Shown here piece after piece: positions 1-4,594 of a DNA stretch of 5,994 nt. Under the pieces are notes generated by a model, which had not been told where the DNA came from, made no database searches, and saw only the letters and a list, made by a program, of their open reading frames with translations. The translations under genes were made by a program, and so were the position numbers. Source of the DNA: Verrucomicrobiota bacterium (GTDB lineage: Bacteria > Verrucomicrobiota > Kiritimatiellia > CAIQIC01 > Lenti-01); assembly GCA_003451935.1 (NCBI GenBank), contig DMJA01000151.1:1-5994 (forward strand). Direction: 5' to 3'. Within the stretch, counting starts at the first letter, position 1. Each line of letters starts with the position of its first letter.

Positions 1-186
1 GAACTCATGAACTCATGAAAACCGCCGAAGAATTTCAGCAGGAAAACAGGAGAAGGATATCTCTCGCAGAGGCACAGAGAAACGGATGGTCTCGGGGAAG
101 GGCGAGAGGCGGGTTTCCGACCCGGACTCCGCAGTGCTGCGTCCCAACCTTCCGGACCTGTTTTCCTGTGTTTCCTGTTTTCCTGC
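1..186. repeat. Composite intergenic repeat element, copy 1
   Basis: No gene is supported here. The stretch is built of short modules. Positions 1-22 hold GAACTCAT twice in tandem and then GAAAAC, and this is identical to 2320-2341. At 31-51 a CAGGAAAA-type module is shared with 2350-2370. At 65-80 are the octamers CGCAGAGG and CACAGAGA, of the same type as 2402-2425. At 157-186 a CCTGTTTT array runs in the opposite orientation. The 14 bases GCAGGAAAACAGGA at 38-51 recur as an exact inverted copy at 173-186, so the element has inverted arms about 120 bp apart. It ends directly at the stop codon of the next gene (187-189), so that array lies immediately 3' of the gene. No hairpin with a T-tract is seen for that gene, so its terminator is not identified. 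The left boundary may lie outside the window. Confidence 0.75.
124..149 (-). repeat. REP-like hairpin, single diverged unit
   Basis: Read on the minus strand, this 26-base unit starts GGTTGGGACG and ends GTCC. The two REP-like units at 4343-4409 start GGTAGGGACG and also end GTCC, with the same unit length of 26 and palindrome length of 21. The palindromic part (124-144) pairs imperfectly: GGAC with GTCC outside, with mismatches further in, or alternatively CGCAG with CTGCG. The tetranucleotide before the stem reads GTTG, not the usual GTAG or GTGG. It is probably a diverged relative of the 4343-4409 element. The resemblance could be chance because only the ends match well. Confidence 0.4.
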
Positions 187-2271
187 TTAGGGTTTTGATT
201 CCTCGGCGGCGGCGAGGTTCTGGAGAAGGATTGGAGCGTCGGGGGCGTATTGGAGAGCTTGGCGCCAATAGCCGATGGCCTTGTCCTTCTCGCCTTCCTG
301 CATGGCGAGGGCGCCGAGGTTGTTGAGGACCTCGGGCTGGGCGGGGTTGATGGCGAGGCTTTCGCCCCATTGCTCCAGCGCCGGGCCGACATGCCCCCGC
401 TTCACCAAGATCATCGCCGCCCGGTTGCGCGCATTCACGTTCTGGGGATAAAGCTGGATGATGGCCGCGTAGGTGTCCAGCGCGCCGGATTCGTCGCCAA
501 CCAATTCCTGCGCATGCGAGAGGTTGGAGAGCGCGTCCTCGTGGCCGGGGGCGATCTCCAGCGCCTTGCGAAAATGCCGGATCGCGCGGGGATAATCCTG
601 CTTCTCCGCCGCGCGGATGCCGGCCTGCAGCGCGGCCGACAGCAGCCCCGTTTGATCTCGCCGGACGATGGGCGCCAGCAGATTCTCCACCGGAGCGAAA
701 TCGTCGGTCAACACGCATTCTCCATTCCGCGCCCGCAGGTCGGCAAAGTCCGCCGCCGACAGCACAAACCCGCGAAAATCCACGGGATGCCGCAAACAGG
801 CTGGAACATTCGTCTCGTTGATTTCGGAAAATCCGGCCGCCCAGACCGTCGTGTCGCGCTGATCCAGCGCCCGGGTCGTGGAAACGGCCGCCACGTGGGG
901 AAAGGCCTTGCGCAGGGTTTGGTTCACGGCGTTCATGAATTTGCCTGATTCGAAGACATCCACCGTGTTCATGATGAACAGGCCGTCCGGCTTGAGCAGC
1001 GCCCGCACGTCTTCCGCGAACTCCAGCGTGGTGAGATGGTACGGCACCGTGTAATCGCTGATGGAATCGCAGATCACGAAATCGAACAAGGGAACGCTGC
1101 CGGGGGCCTCGCGATTCTTGCGAACCGCGTCGGCAACGTAGTTGCGCGCGTCCATGTGGTGGATTTGGATGGGAGCGTCCGATGCCAATCCAAACGCCTC
1201 CTGCGCCGCGCGGGTGACGACGGAATCAATCTCGACCGCGACGATTTCGCTGCCGGGACGCGCCACGAACAAATGCTGGGGATAGGCATACCCACCGCCG
1301 CCAAGGCACAAAAGGCGAATCGGGTTGGCATTGAGGCCCTTGGCATTGTTGACATATCCCTCATAGAGCCGGTGGTAGGGATATTGCAGTTCCCCGGGAT
1401 GCGCCAAATCGATTTCACTATGCCGCAGCTTGTCTTGGTAAAAGCTGCGATGGGAAGGCCGGGCCGAATCCGCCGTCACCGTGAGGGTCTGGTACTGCGT
1501 TTCATCGAAGAAGATGGCGTTGTCTTCGGCCGGCGCGTCGCGCAGCTTGAGAACGCGGGCGACAGAGGCAACGCTTTTGCCCGGCAGAAGGGCCAGAAGG
1601 AAGAGACCGAAGAAGACGCCGAGGCCGAGGGCGGCGCCTGCGGCGGCGCGGGGGCCGACAGGATGGCCGTGGCGACGGGAGGAGAACACATAGGCCAGGC
1701 CCAGCGCGGCCAGCAGGAGGGCCATGCCCACGACGATCCGCACGCTGCCCATCCATGCCGTCAGGTAGAAGCCGGTCAGGAAGGTGCCGGCGATGCTGCC
1801 GACGGCGTTCCAGGCGTAGAGCGTGCCGATGGCGCGACCGACGTGCGCCGCACGCTCGATGGCCACCTTGGCGACCATGGGGCTGATGGTGCCCAGCACG
1901 GTGGCCGGCAGCAGAAACGCCCAGGCCATGTGCAGCAGGATCCGCACCGGCCACGACTGGCCCATCAGAAACGCCGACGAGCCCGCCCACGCGTTCAGCC
2001 ACAGGATGGCGATGCACGCCGCCGCCCCCGCGAAGAACATCGCCGCGATGCGCCGCGGCAGGTTCTGCGCCGCGTCGGCCATGCGTCCGCCAAGATAGTT
2101 GCCCAGGCTCATCCCCGCCAGAATGACGCCCAGCACGCCCGTCCAGGTGTAGAGCGACGAGCCCAGATAGCGCGCGATCAGGCGGCTGGCGACCAGCTCG
2201 ACGGTCATCAGGGCCGCGCCGGTGAGGAAAACAGTGGCGTTCAGCCAGCAAGTGCGTCGGGGGGTGCTCAT
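187..2271 (-). CDS. Membrane-bound spermidine-synthase-like protein with C-terminal TPR repeats
   Basis: A protein of 694 residues with three parts. Residues about 11-230 contain roughly seven hydrophobic segments (for example 11-31, 42-62, 74-94, 107-136, 147-170, 176-196, 211-230), as in 'fused MFS/spermidine synthase' proteins. Residues about 255-535 form a Rossmann-type aminopropyltransferase-like domain: the SAM-binding loop LCLGGGGYAYP (321-331), the acidic end of strand 2 in VAVEID (344-349), HHMDARNYV (371-379), and FDFVICDSISDY (397-408), whose D402 sits at the usual catalytic aspartate position. LTDDFAPVENLL (521-532) is typical of the family. Residues about 545-690 contain around four TPR units (ALEIAPG, IQLYPQN, LAINPAQ and LQYAPDA at helix ends), likely for protein contacts. 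Polyamine synthesis is the family expectation; the real substrate cannot be read from sequence. The gene stands alone, flanked by two copies of a composite repeat. The start is the only sensible ATG before the first membrane segment, but no Shine-Dalgarno precedes it. Confidence 0.88.
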   Translation of the reverse strand: MSTPRRTCWLNATVFLTGAALMTVELVASRLIARYLGSSLYTWTGVLGVILAGMSLGNYLGGRMADAAQNLPRRIAAMFFAGAAACIAILWLNAWAGSSAFLMGQSWPVRILLHMAWAFLLPATVLGTISPMVAKVAIERAAHVGRAIGTLYAWNAVGSIAGTFLTGFYLTAWMGSVRIVVGMALLLAALGLAYVFSSRRHGHPVGPRAAAGAALGLGVFFGLFLLALLPGKSVASVARVLKLRDAPAEDNAIFFDETQYQTLTVTADSARPSHRSFYQDKLRHSEIDLAHPGELQYPYHRLYEGYVNNAKGLNANPIRLLCLGGGGYAYPQHLFVARPGSEIVAVEIDSVVTRAAQEAFGLASDAPIQIHHMDARNYVADAVRKNREAPGSVPLFDFVICDSISDYTVPYHLTTLEFAEDVRALLKPDGLFIMNTVDVFESGKFMNAVNQTLRKAFPHVAAVSTTRALDQRDTTVWAAGFSEINETNVPACLRHPVDFRGFVLSAADFADLRARNGECVLTDDFAPVENLLAPIVRRDQTGLLSAALQAGIRAAEKQDYPRAIRHFRKALEIAPGHEDALSNLSHAQELVGDESGALDTYAAIIQLYPQNVNARNRAAMILVKRGHVGPALEQWGESLAINPAQPEVLNNLGALAMQEGEKDKAIGYWRQALQYAPDAPILLQNLAAAEESKP

Positions 2272-2279
2272 GGGCGGAA

Positions 2280-2308
2280 AGAATAGCGGAAAGAGAAGGA
2301 ACAGCCAA
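2280..2308 (-). promoter_or_regulatory. Candidate promoter of the spermidine-synthase-like gene, possibly leaderless
   Basis: On the minus strand TTGGCT (2303-2308) and TATTCT (2280-2285) lie 17 bases apart. Each matches four of six sigma70 consensus bases. The ATG begins 8 bases after the -10 box, where transcription would be expected to start, so the mRNA may have no 5' leader. This agrees with the pyrimidine-rich sequence just before the ATG, which has no ribosome-binding site. Both boxes are only fair matches, so this is a suggestion. Confidence 0.35.
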
Positions 2309-2319
2309 CAGATGAATCG

Positions 2320-2445
2320 GAACTCATGAACTCATGAAAACAGTCGGTGAATTTCAGCAGGAAAACAGGAAACAACAGGAGAACAGGAGCCGGACATCTC
2401 TCACAGAGACACAGAGGCACGGAGAAAATCCAGGAGCTTCGAGGG
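2320..2445. repeat. Composite intergenic repeat element, copy 2
   Basis: Its first 22 bases equal positions 1-22. Then come eight diverged bases, followed by AATTTCAGCAGGAAAACAGG shared with copy 1. After that copy 2 has about 18 extra bases of CAGGAAAC/CAGGAGAA type, then ACATCTCTC and the octamer array CACAGAGA, CACAGAGG, CACGGAGA at 2402-2425. The octamer array matches copy 1 at 65-80. The two copies have the same orientation and lie just downstream and upstream of the spermidine-synthase-like gene. Short ORFs through this region read as EFQQENR...ETQRHG-like peptides and are repeat translations, not genes. Confidence 0.75.
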
Positions 2446-2536
2446 GAGGCTTGGCCCGGGATGAAGATCGGAGGATGTTCACCCCCACGATACCGGCGGC
2501 TCCTCTGTGTCTCTGTGCCTCTGTGCGAGACATCCT
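2393..2536. repeat. Inverted pair of 8-bp-period CACAGAG arrays
   Basis: The left arm (2402-2425) contains CACAGAGA, CACAGAGG and CACGGAGA in tandem. The right arm (2502-2525) contains CCTCTGTG, TCTCTGTG and CCTCTGTG, which is the reverse complement of the same octamer type. The match continues outward to GGACATCTCTC on the left and GCGAGACATCC on the right. The arms are separated by 76 bases of non-repetitive sequence and could form a large imperfect stem if transcribed. Neither arm fits a transposon end with a target duplication, and no transposase is present. Confidence 0.7.
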
Positions 2537-2549
2537 CGGCTCCCGCCCC

Positions 2550-2575
2550 CTTTGCGGTCTTTGCGACTTTGCGAG
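2550..2575 (-). repeat. CGCAAAG-type octamer array
   Basis: On the plus strand CTTTGCGG, then one T, then CTTTGCGA twice in tandem. The reverse complement is CGCAAAG repeated with 8-9 base spacing. It has the same period as the neighbouring CACAGAG arrays but a different sequence. Arrays of this kind recur between genes in several PVC and related genomes (from memory). It is non-coding as far as can be seen. Confidence 0.6.
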
Positions 2576-2610
2576 AGGATTTCTGCGGGGTTGGCGCTTC
2601 CCTTTTGTTC

Positions 2611-2650
2611 TGGGGCGGCGGGACCGACGGGCAGGATGCCCGCGCTCCGG
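2611..2650. repeat. Short GC-rich hairpin repeat (GACGGGCAGGATGCCCG type)
   Basis: The core CGGGC-AGGAT-GCCCG (2629-2643) is a 5-bp stem with a 5-base loop, embedded in GGGACCGA and CGCTCC flanks. Translated, it gives the DGQDARAP peptide, which from memory is a common spurious ORF product in Verrucomicrobia-like genomes and points to a dispersed intergenic repeat. The rest of 2577-2675 shows nothing further that can be called. Confidence 0.45.
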
Positions 2651-2675
2651 CAACGGCCCACAACAACCAGATTGC

Positions 2676-2705
2676 AAAAAACCCCGGCCGGTTTCCCGGT
2701 CGGGG
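2676..2705 (-). terminator. Rho-independent terminator of the surface-protein operon
   Basis: On the minus strand CCCCGACCGG, a GAAA tetraloop and CCGGCCGGGG form a 10-bp stem with a single A-C mismatch, followed directly by six T residues (2676-2681). It starts 22 bases after the stop codon of the PEP-CTERM gene. The opposite strand has no T-tract, so it works in one direction. Confidence 0.9.
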
Positions 2706-2727
2706 TCGCATTCGCGCTAGGCGAAAA

Positions 2728-3378
2728 TTAGGAACGACGACGGCGGATCGCCATCACCAGCGCGCCCAGGCCCAACAGGCCCATCGTCGCCGGCTCGGGA
2801 ATCGCCGTGATCTGCGTGTCCGGCTGGAAACCGGCCGAGCCAGTATCCAAATTGAAAACCTGCGGCCCGCCCATGGCGGTATAAGCCGTATCGAGAGCCA
2901 ACACCGGCGTCTCAAAATACCACGAACCATTCGCGGGGGTGCCTTCGAACACACGCTGATAGACAAATCCTTCCGTTGCCCAGCCCAAATCCTCATAGAC
3001 CTGGTCTCCAGACTGCCAAAGCATCCAATCGTCCCAAGTCGTATTGTAAGGGGCATCGTTAGCCGAGCCGCCACCTATGGCAATTTCGCGCTGGCCCCAA
3101 ACGACATCGTCGCCATAGACATAGTCGCCATTGATGCCGCCCGCAGTGGGAATGGTGCCAACAGGAATGGGTTCGACCAAATTGTCCGCACCCGCATAGA
3201 TAAGTTGCCAAATCGCATTATAAGTGCCGAGCAGGTTGTTCGCTGACGGATAGTCCGTTGTATTCGGAGCATCGTGAACATACGCCCCATAAACAGTCGT
3301 CCATGAGATACCCACCGCGGCGGTAGCAACGGTCGTCGCGACAGCCAAGGCGAAAATCGCCAACAGGAATTTCTTCAT
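2728..3378 (-). CDS. PEP-CTERM sorted secreted protein, function unknown
   Basis: A protein of 216 residues. Residues 1-21 are a signal peptide (MKKFLLAIF... with a cleavage-like ATA-AVG). The body (22-190) is rich in aromatic, Gly, Asn and Asp residues (WTTVYGAYVHDAPNT, DDWMLWQSGDQVYEDLG) and looks like an extracellular beta-rich domain; I recognise no family in it. The C-terminus has a complete PEP-CTERM sorting signal: IPEPAT at 193-198, a hydrophobic helix 199-211 and the basic tail RRRR at 212-215. Proteins with this tail are processed by an exosortase and linked to the envelope or exopolysaccharide; no exosortase gene is present here. The start at 3378 is chosen because AAGGAG lies 7 bases upstream, while the upstream in-frame ATGs lack a spaced site. 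It is second in an operon, 48 bases after the previous stop codon, and is followed by a strong terminator. Confidence 0.88.
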   Translation of the reverse strand: MKKFLLAIFALAVATTVATAAVGISWTTVYGAYVHDAPNTTDYPSANNLLGTYNAIWQLIYAGADNLVEPIPVGTIPTAGGINGDYVYGDDVVWGQREIAIGGGSANDAPYNTTWDDWMLWQSGDQVYEDLGWATEGFVYQRVFEGTPANGSWYFETPVLALDTAYTAMGGPQVFNLDTGSAGFQPDTQITAIPEPATMGLLGLGALVMAIRRRRS

Positions 3379-3385
3379 CGTCATT

Positions 3386-3391
3386 CTCCTT
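3386..3391 (-). promoter_or_regulatory. Ribosome-binding site of the PEP-CTERM gene
   Basis: AAGGAG on the minus strand, 7 bases before the ATG at 3378. It selects the MKKFLL start over ATGs 6 and 39 bases upstream. Confidence 0.85.
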
Positions 3392-3426
3392 GAGTTTCTT
3401 TTTAAAGGGTTCGTCAATTTTCTAGT

Positions 3427-4113
3427 TTAGGGCCAAGTGTAAGGCTTGGCATTCGTCCAAATGGAAGGAGCACCAGCATCCTTCAGGAAAAAACCTTCCG
3501 ATGCCACCACTACACGGTTTGTGAGAGCGCCCCATCCTTTGGAGCTTTTAGTTCCAGGATTCCATTTTTGAAGCGTGGCATCCCAGAAGTACACTACAGA
3601 ATTCACTGCGGCGTTAGAGGCCACCGCAGAATCGCCAAACTTAAAATCAACGGGATAGGGATTGGCCACGGTGCCCAATGCATTGTCACCTACAATAGCA
3701 CGAGTTAGCGCAGTATCCGCAGGCACTTCACCAGTAATCGTCACTTCCACATCGCTGACGGCGGCAGCATCCCCCTTCAAGAAAAAGGCTTCGCCAGCGA
3801 CAACCACACGATTGCTGAGCGCTCCCCAACCTTTGGAGCTTTTAGTACCAGGATTCCATTTCTGCAGGATAGGGTCCCAAAAATACACCACAGAATTCAC
3901 TGGTGCCTCAGCGGCGACGGAGGTCGCACCGAAAAGGTTGGAACTCGCGGTCATACTGTTGAGGGGAATGCTCATGGTAACAAGATCACCCCCGGCCGGC
4001 AGAGTCTTTTTGATATACCCGACGGCGTTGGCGCTCAGGACTTCCTGGGCGGATGCGGCGATGACAGAAGCGGCGAGCGCTCCGACGATCGAAATCCACA
4101 GTGTCTTTTTCAT
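3427..4113 (-). CDS. Secreted protein with duplicated domain (SANAVGY / GEAFFLK repeat family), function unknown
   Basis: A protein of 228 residues. Residues 1-22 are a signal peptide (MKKTLWISIVGALAASVIAASA). The mature start has SANAVGYIKKTLPAGGDLVTMSIPL (27-51), a pattern I have seen in secreted hypothetical proteins of Kiritimatiellota and Verrucomicrobiota (from memory). The core is a tandem duplication: residues 72-114 and 170-212 share the frame VNSVVYFWD..LQKWNPGTKSSKGWGAL.NRVVVA.E.FFLK, 37 of 43 residues identical by my count. The preceding segments (44-71 and 146-169) are weakly alike, so the unit is about 98 residues. It ends SIWTNAKPYTWP. There is no PEP-CTERM tail, anchor or enzyme motif. 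A structural or binding role at the envelope is inference only. It is first in an operon with the PEP-CTERM gene, behind a recognisable promoter and palindrome. The start at 4113 is set by AGGGAG 6 bases upstream and by the signal peptide. Confidence 0.88.
   Translation of the reverse strand: MKKTLWISIVGALAASVIAASAQEVLSANAVGYIKKTLPAGGDLVTMSIPLNSMTASSNLFGATSVAAEAPVNSVVYFWDPILQKWNPGTKSSKGWGALSNRVVVAGEAFFLKGDAAAVSDVEVTITGEVPADTALTRAIVGDNALGTVANPYPVDFKFGDSAVASNAAVNSVVYFWDATLQKWNPGTKSSKGWGALTNRVVVASEGFFLKDAGAPSIWTNAKPYTWP
3478..3606 (-). repeat. Intragenic direct repeat, C-terminal copy
   Basis: Encodes residues 170-212 of the duplicated-domain protein. It is aligned without gaps to 3772-3900 at an offset of 294 bases (98 codons). 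I count about 100 of 129 identical bases. Confidence 0.85.
3772..3900 (-). repeat. Intragenic direct repeat, N-terminal copy
   Basis: Encodes residues 72-114 of the duplicated-domain protein and is the partner of 3478-3606. The longest unchanged stretches cover CTTTGGAGCTTTTAGT and CCAGGATTCCATTT (plus strand). Differences elsewhere fall largely in third codon positions. Confidence 0.85.
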
Positions 4114-4119
4114 GGTTCT

Positions 4120-4125
4120 CTCCCT
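4120..4125 (-). promoter_or_regulatory. Ribosome-binding site of the duplicated-domain gene
   Basis: AGGGAG on the minus strand ends 6 bases before the ATG at 4113. It picks the MKKTLW start with its signal peptide over an ATG 42 bases further upstream, which would put charged residues in front of the signal peptide. Confidence 0.8.
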
Positions 4126-4182
4126 ATTCTTTTTTTTAAATCTGTGCAAGGCCAAATCCCGAGACCTCTTCCACTGTCAAAG

Positions 4183-4212
4183 AAGATACGGGAAGGGGGC
4201 ACTAGGTGTCAA
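4183..4212 (-). promoter_or_regulatory. Sigma70-like promoter of the two-gene surface operon
   Basis: Perfect -35 TTGACA (4207-4212) and -10 TATCTT (4183-4188; 4 of 6 consensus) on the minus strand, 18 bases apart. Transcription would start near 4176, giving a leader of about 60 bases that ends in an A-rich stretch and the AGGGAG site. A second minus-strand TTGACA at 4176-4181 lacks a good -10 partner. Confidence 0.6.
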
Positions 4213-4218
4213 CACCTA
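4203..4218. promoter_or_regulatory. Palindromic operator candidate over the -35 box
   Basis: TAGGTGT-CA-ACACCTA is a perfect 7-bp palindrome around two central bases. It completely covers the TTGACA -35 element of the surface operon. A dimeric repressor bound here would block RNA polymerase. I do not recognise the motif as that of a named regulator, and no regulator gene lies in the window. Confidence 0.5.
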
Positions 4219-4223
4219 TGCTC

Positions 4224-4250
4224 GAGATTTCCTTTTATTATAAAAATCTC
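4224..4250. repeat. AT-rich inverted repeat upstream of the surface-operon promoter
   Basis: GAGATTT (4224-4230) and AAATCTC (4244-4250) are 7-bp inverted arms around a 13-base AT-rich centre. They lie just upstream of the -35 box, where an activator site or UP-element-like sequence could act. The minus strand of the centre contains TATAAT (4237-4242) but without a matching -35. Confidence 0.4.
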
Positions 4251-4289
4251 ACAACTCAATGCCGCAGAGGAGGATGCGTTTCTGTTTCT

Positions 4290-4319
4290 GAATTCAGGAG
4301 CCAGAATTCAGGATTCAGG
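4290..4319. repeat. GAATTCAGG short direct repeats
   Basis: GAATTCAGG occurs at 4290-4298 and 4304-4312, and GATTCAGG at 4312-4319. The last two copies have an 8-base period. This is a simple intergenic repeat with no coding signal. Confidence 0.55.
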
Positions 4320-4342
4320 CATGGAAATGGAGCCTTTCAAAA

Positions 4343-4409
4343 GGTAGGGACGGCTCTACGAGCCGTCCGATATCTTCATTGCCGGACGCCTCATAGAGGC
4401 GTCCCTACC
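4343..4409. repeat. REP/BIME-like element: two inverted GTAG-headed hairpins
   Basis: Unit 1 (4343-4368) is GGTA followed by G and a perfect 9-bp stem GGACGGCTC/GAGCCGTCC with loop TAC. Unit 2 (4384-4409), on the other strand, is the same head with stem GGACGCCTC/GAGGCGTCC; its loop reads ATA on the plus strand. The units are 26 bases each in opposite orientation with 15 bases between them. GTAG immediately 5' of a hairpin is the classic REP layout recognised by REP-associated (RAYT, Y1/IS200-like) transposases, and two inverted REPs make a BIME. The stems differ by a compensated G-C to C-G change. It sits between the ygeY-like gene's terminator and the upstream region of the surface operon. 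No RAYT gene is in the window. Confidence 0.75.
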
Positions 4410-4539
4410 CTCCCGGCCCTTCCGATCCACGATTCCAGACCCAGACGCAGTTGCGAATCCTTGCCGGATTCCGGCTCACCCGGAGAGTTCACCCTACCCA
4501 ACTCCGGTTCTTGGCTTTGGGTATGGAACGCGCCCAAAG
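4410..4539. other. Intergenic spacer without recognisable gene
   Basis: No ORF with coding signs is seen. There is one imperfect inverted repeat, CCGGAG (4480-4485) against CTCCGG (4502-4507), with no T-tract, and a CCGGATTCCGG palindrome at 4464-4474. Nothing else can be supported. Confidence 0.5.
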
Positions 4540-4571
4540 AAAAACGCAAGGGAGGCGGAGCTCCCTTGCGT
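4540..4571 (-). terminator. Rho-independent terminator after the ygeY-like gene
   Basis: On the minus strand ACGCAAGGGAG and CTCCCTTGCGT form a perfect 11-bp stem with loop CTCCGC. The run of T begins at the stem base (4544) and continues to 4540. It lies 23 bases after the stop codon. Confidence 0.93.
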
Positions 4572-4594
4572 GGTGGCGCACGTTTCTGCGCGGA

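Noticed and set aside
1036..2286. Plus-strand open frame of 416 codons antisense to the membrane-protein gene
   Set aside because: The minus-strand frame has clear membrane, SAM-binding and TPR domains. The plus frame has low-complexity His/Arg/Gly/Ala-rich text typical of the antisense of GC-rich coding DNA, and no domain.
1..2445. Composite transposon or insertion sequence bounded by the direct repeats
   Set aside because: No transposase or integrase gene lies between or beside the repeats, and no target-site duplication can be recognised.
2393..2575. CRISPR-like array
   Set aside because: The repeat units are 8 bases long without spacers of constant length, and no cas gene is present.
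2268..2711. Open frames reading SHRGTETQR, DGQDARAP or EFQQENR peptides on both strands
   Set aside because: They are translations of the octamer and hairpin repeats, overlap each other in several frames and have no ribosome-binding site.
2347..3246. Plus-strand open frame of 299 codons
   Set aside because: It starts in repeats and runs antisense through the PEP-CTERM gene, whose signal peptide and sorting tail make the minus strand the real one.
4237..4242. Perfect TATAAT on the minus strand upstream of the surface operon
   Set aside because: At spacings of 16-18 bases the -35 position reads GC-rich sequence with no match. The TTGACA/TATCTT pair closer to the gene is better.
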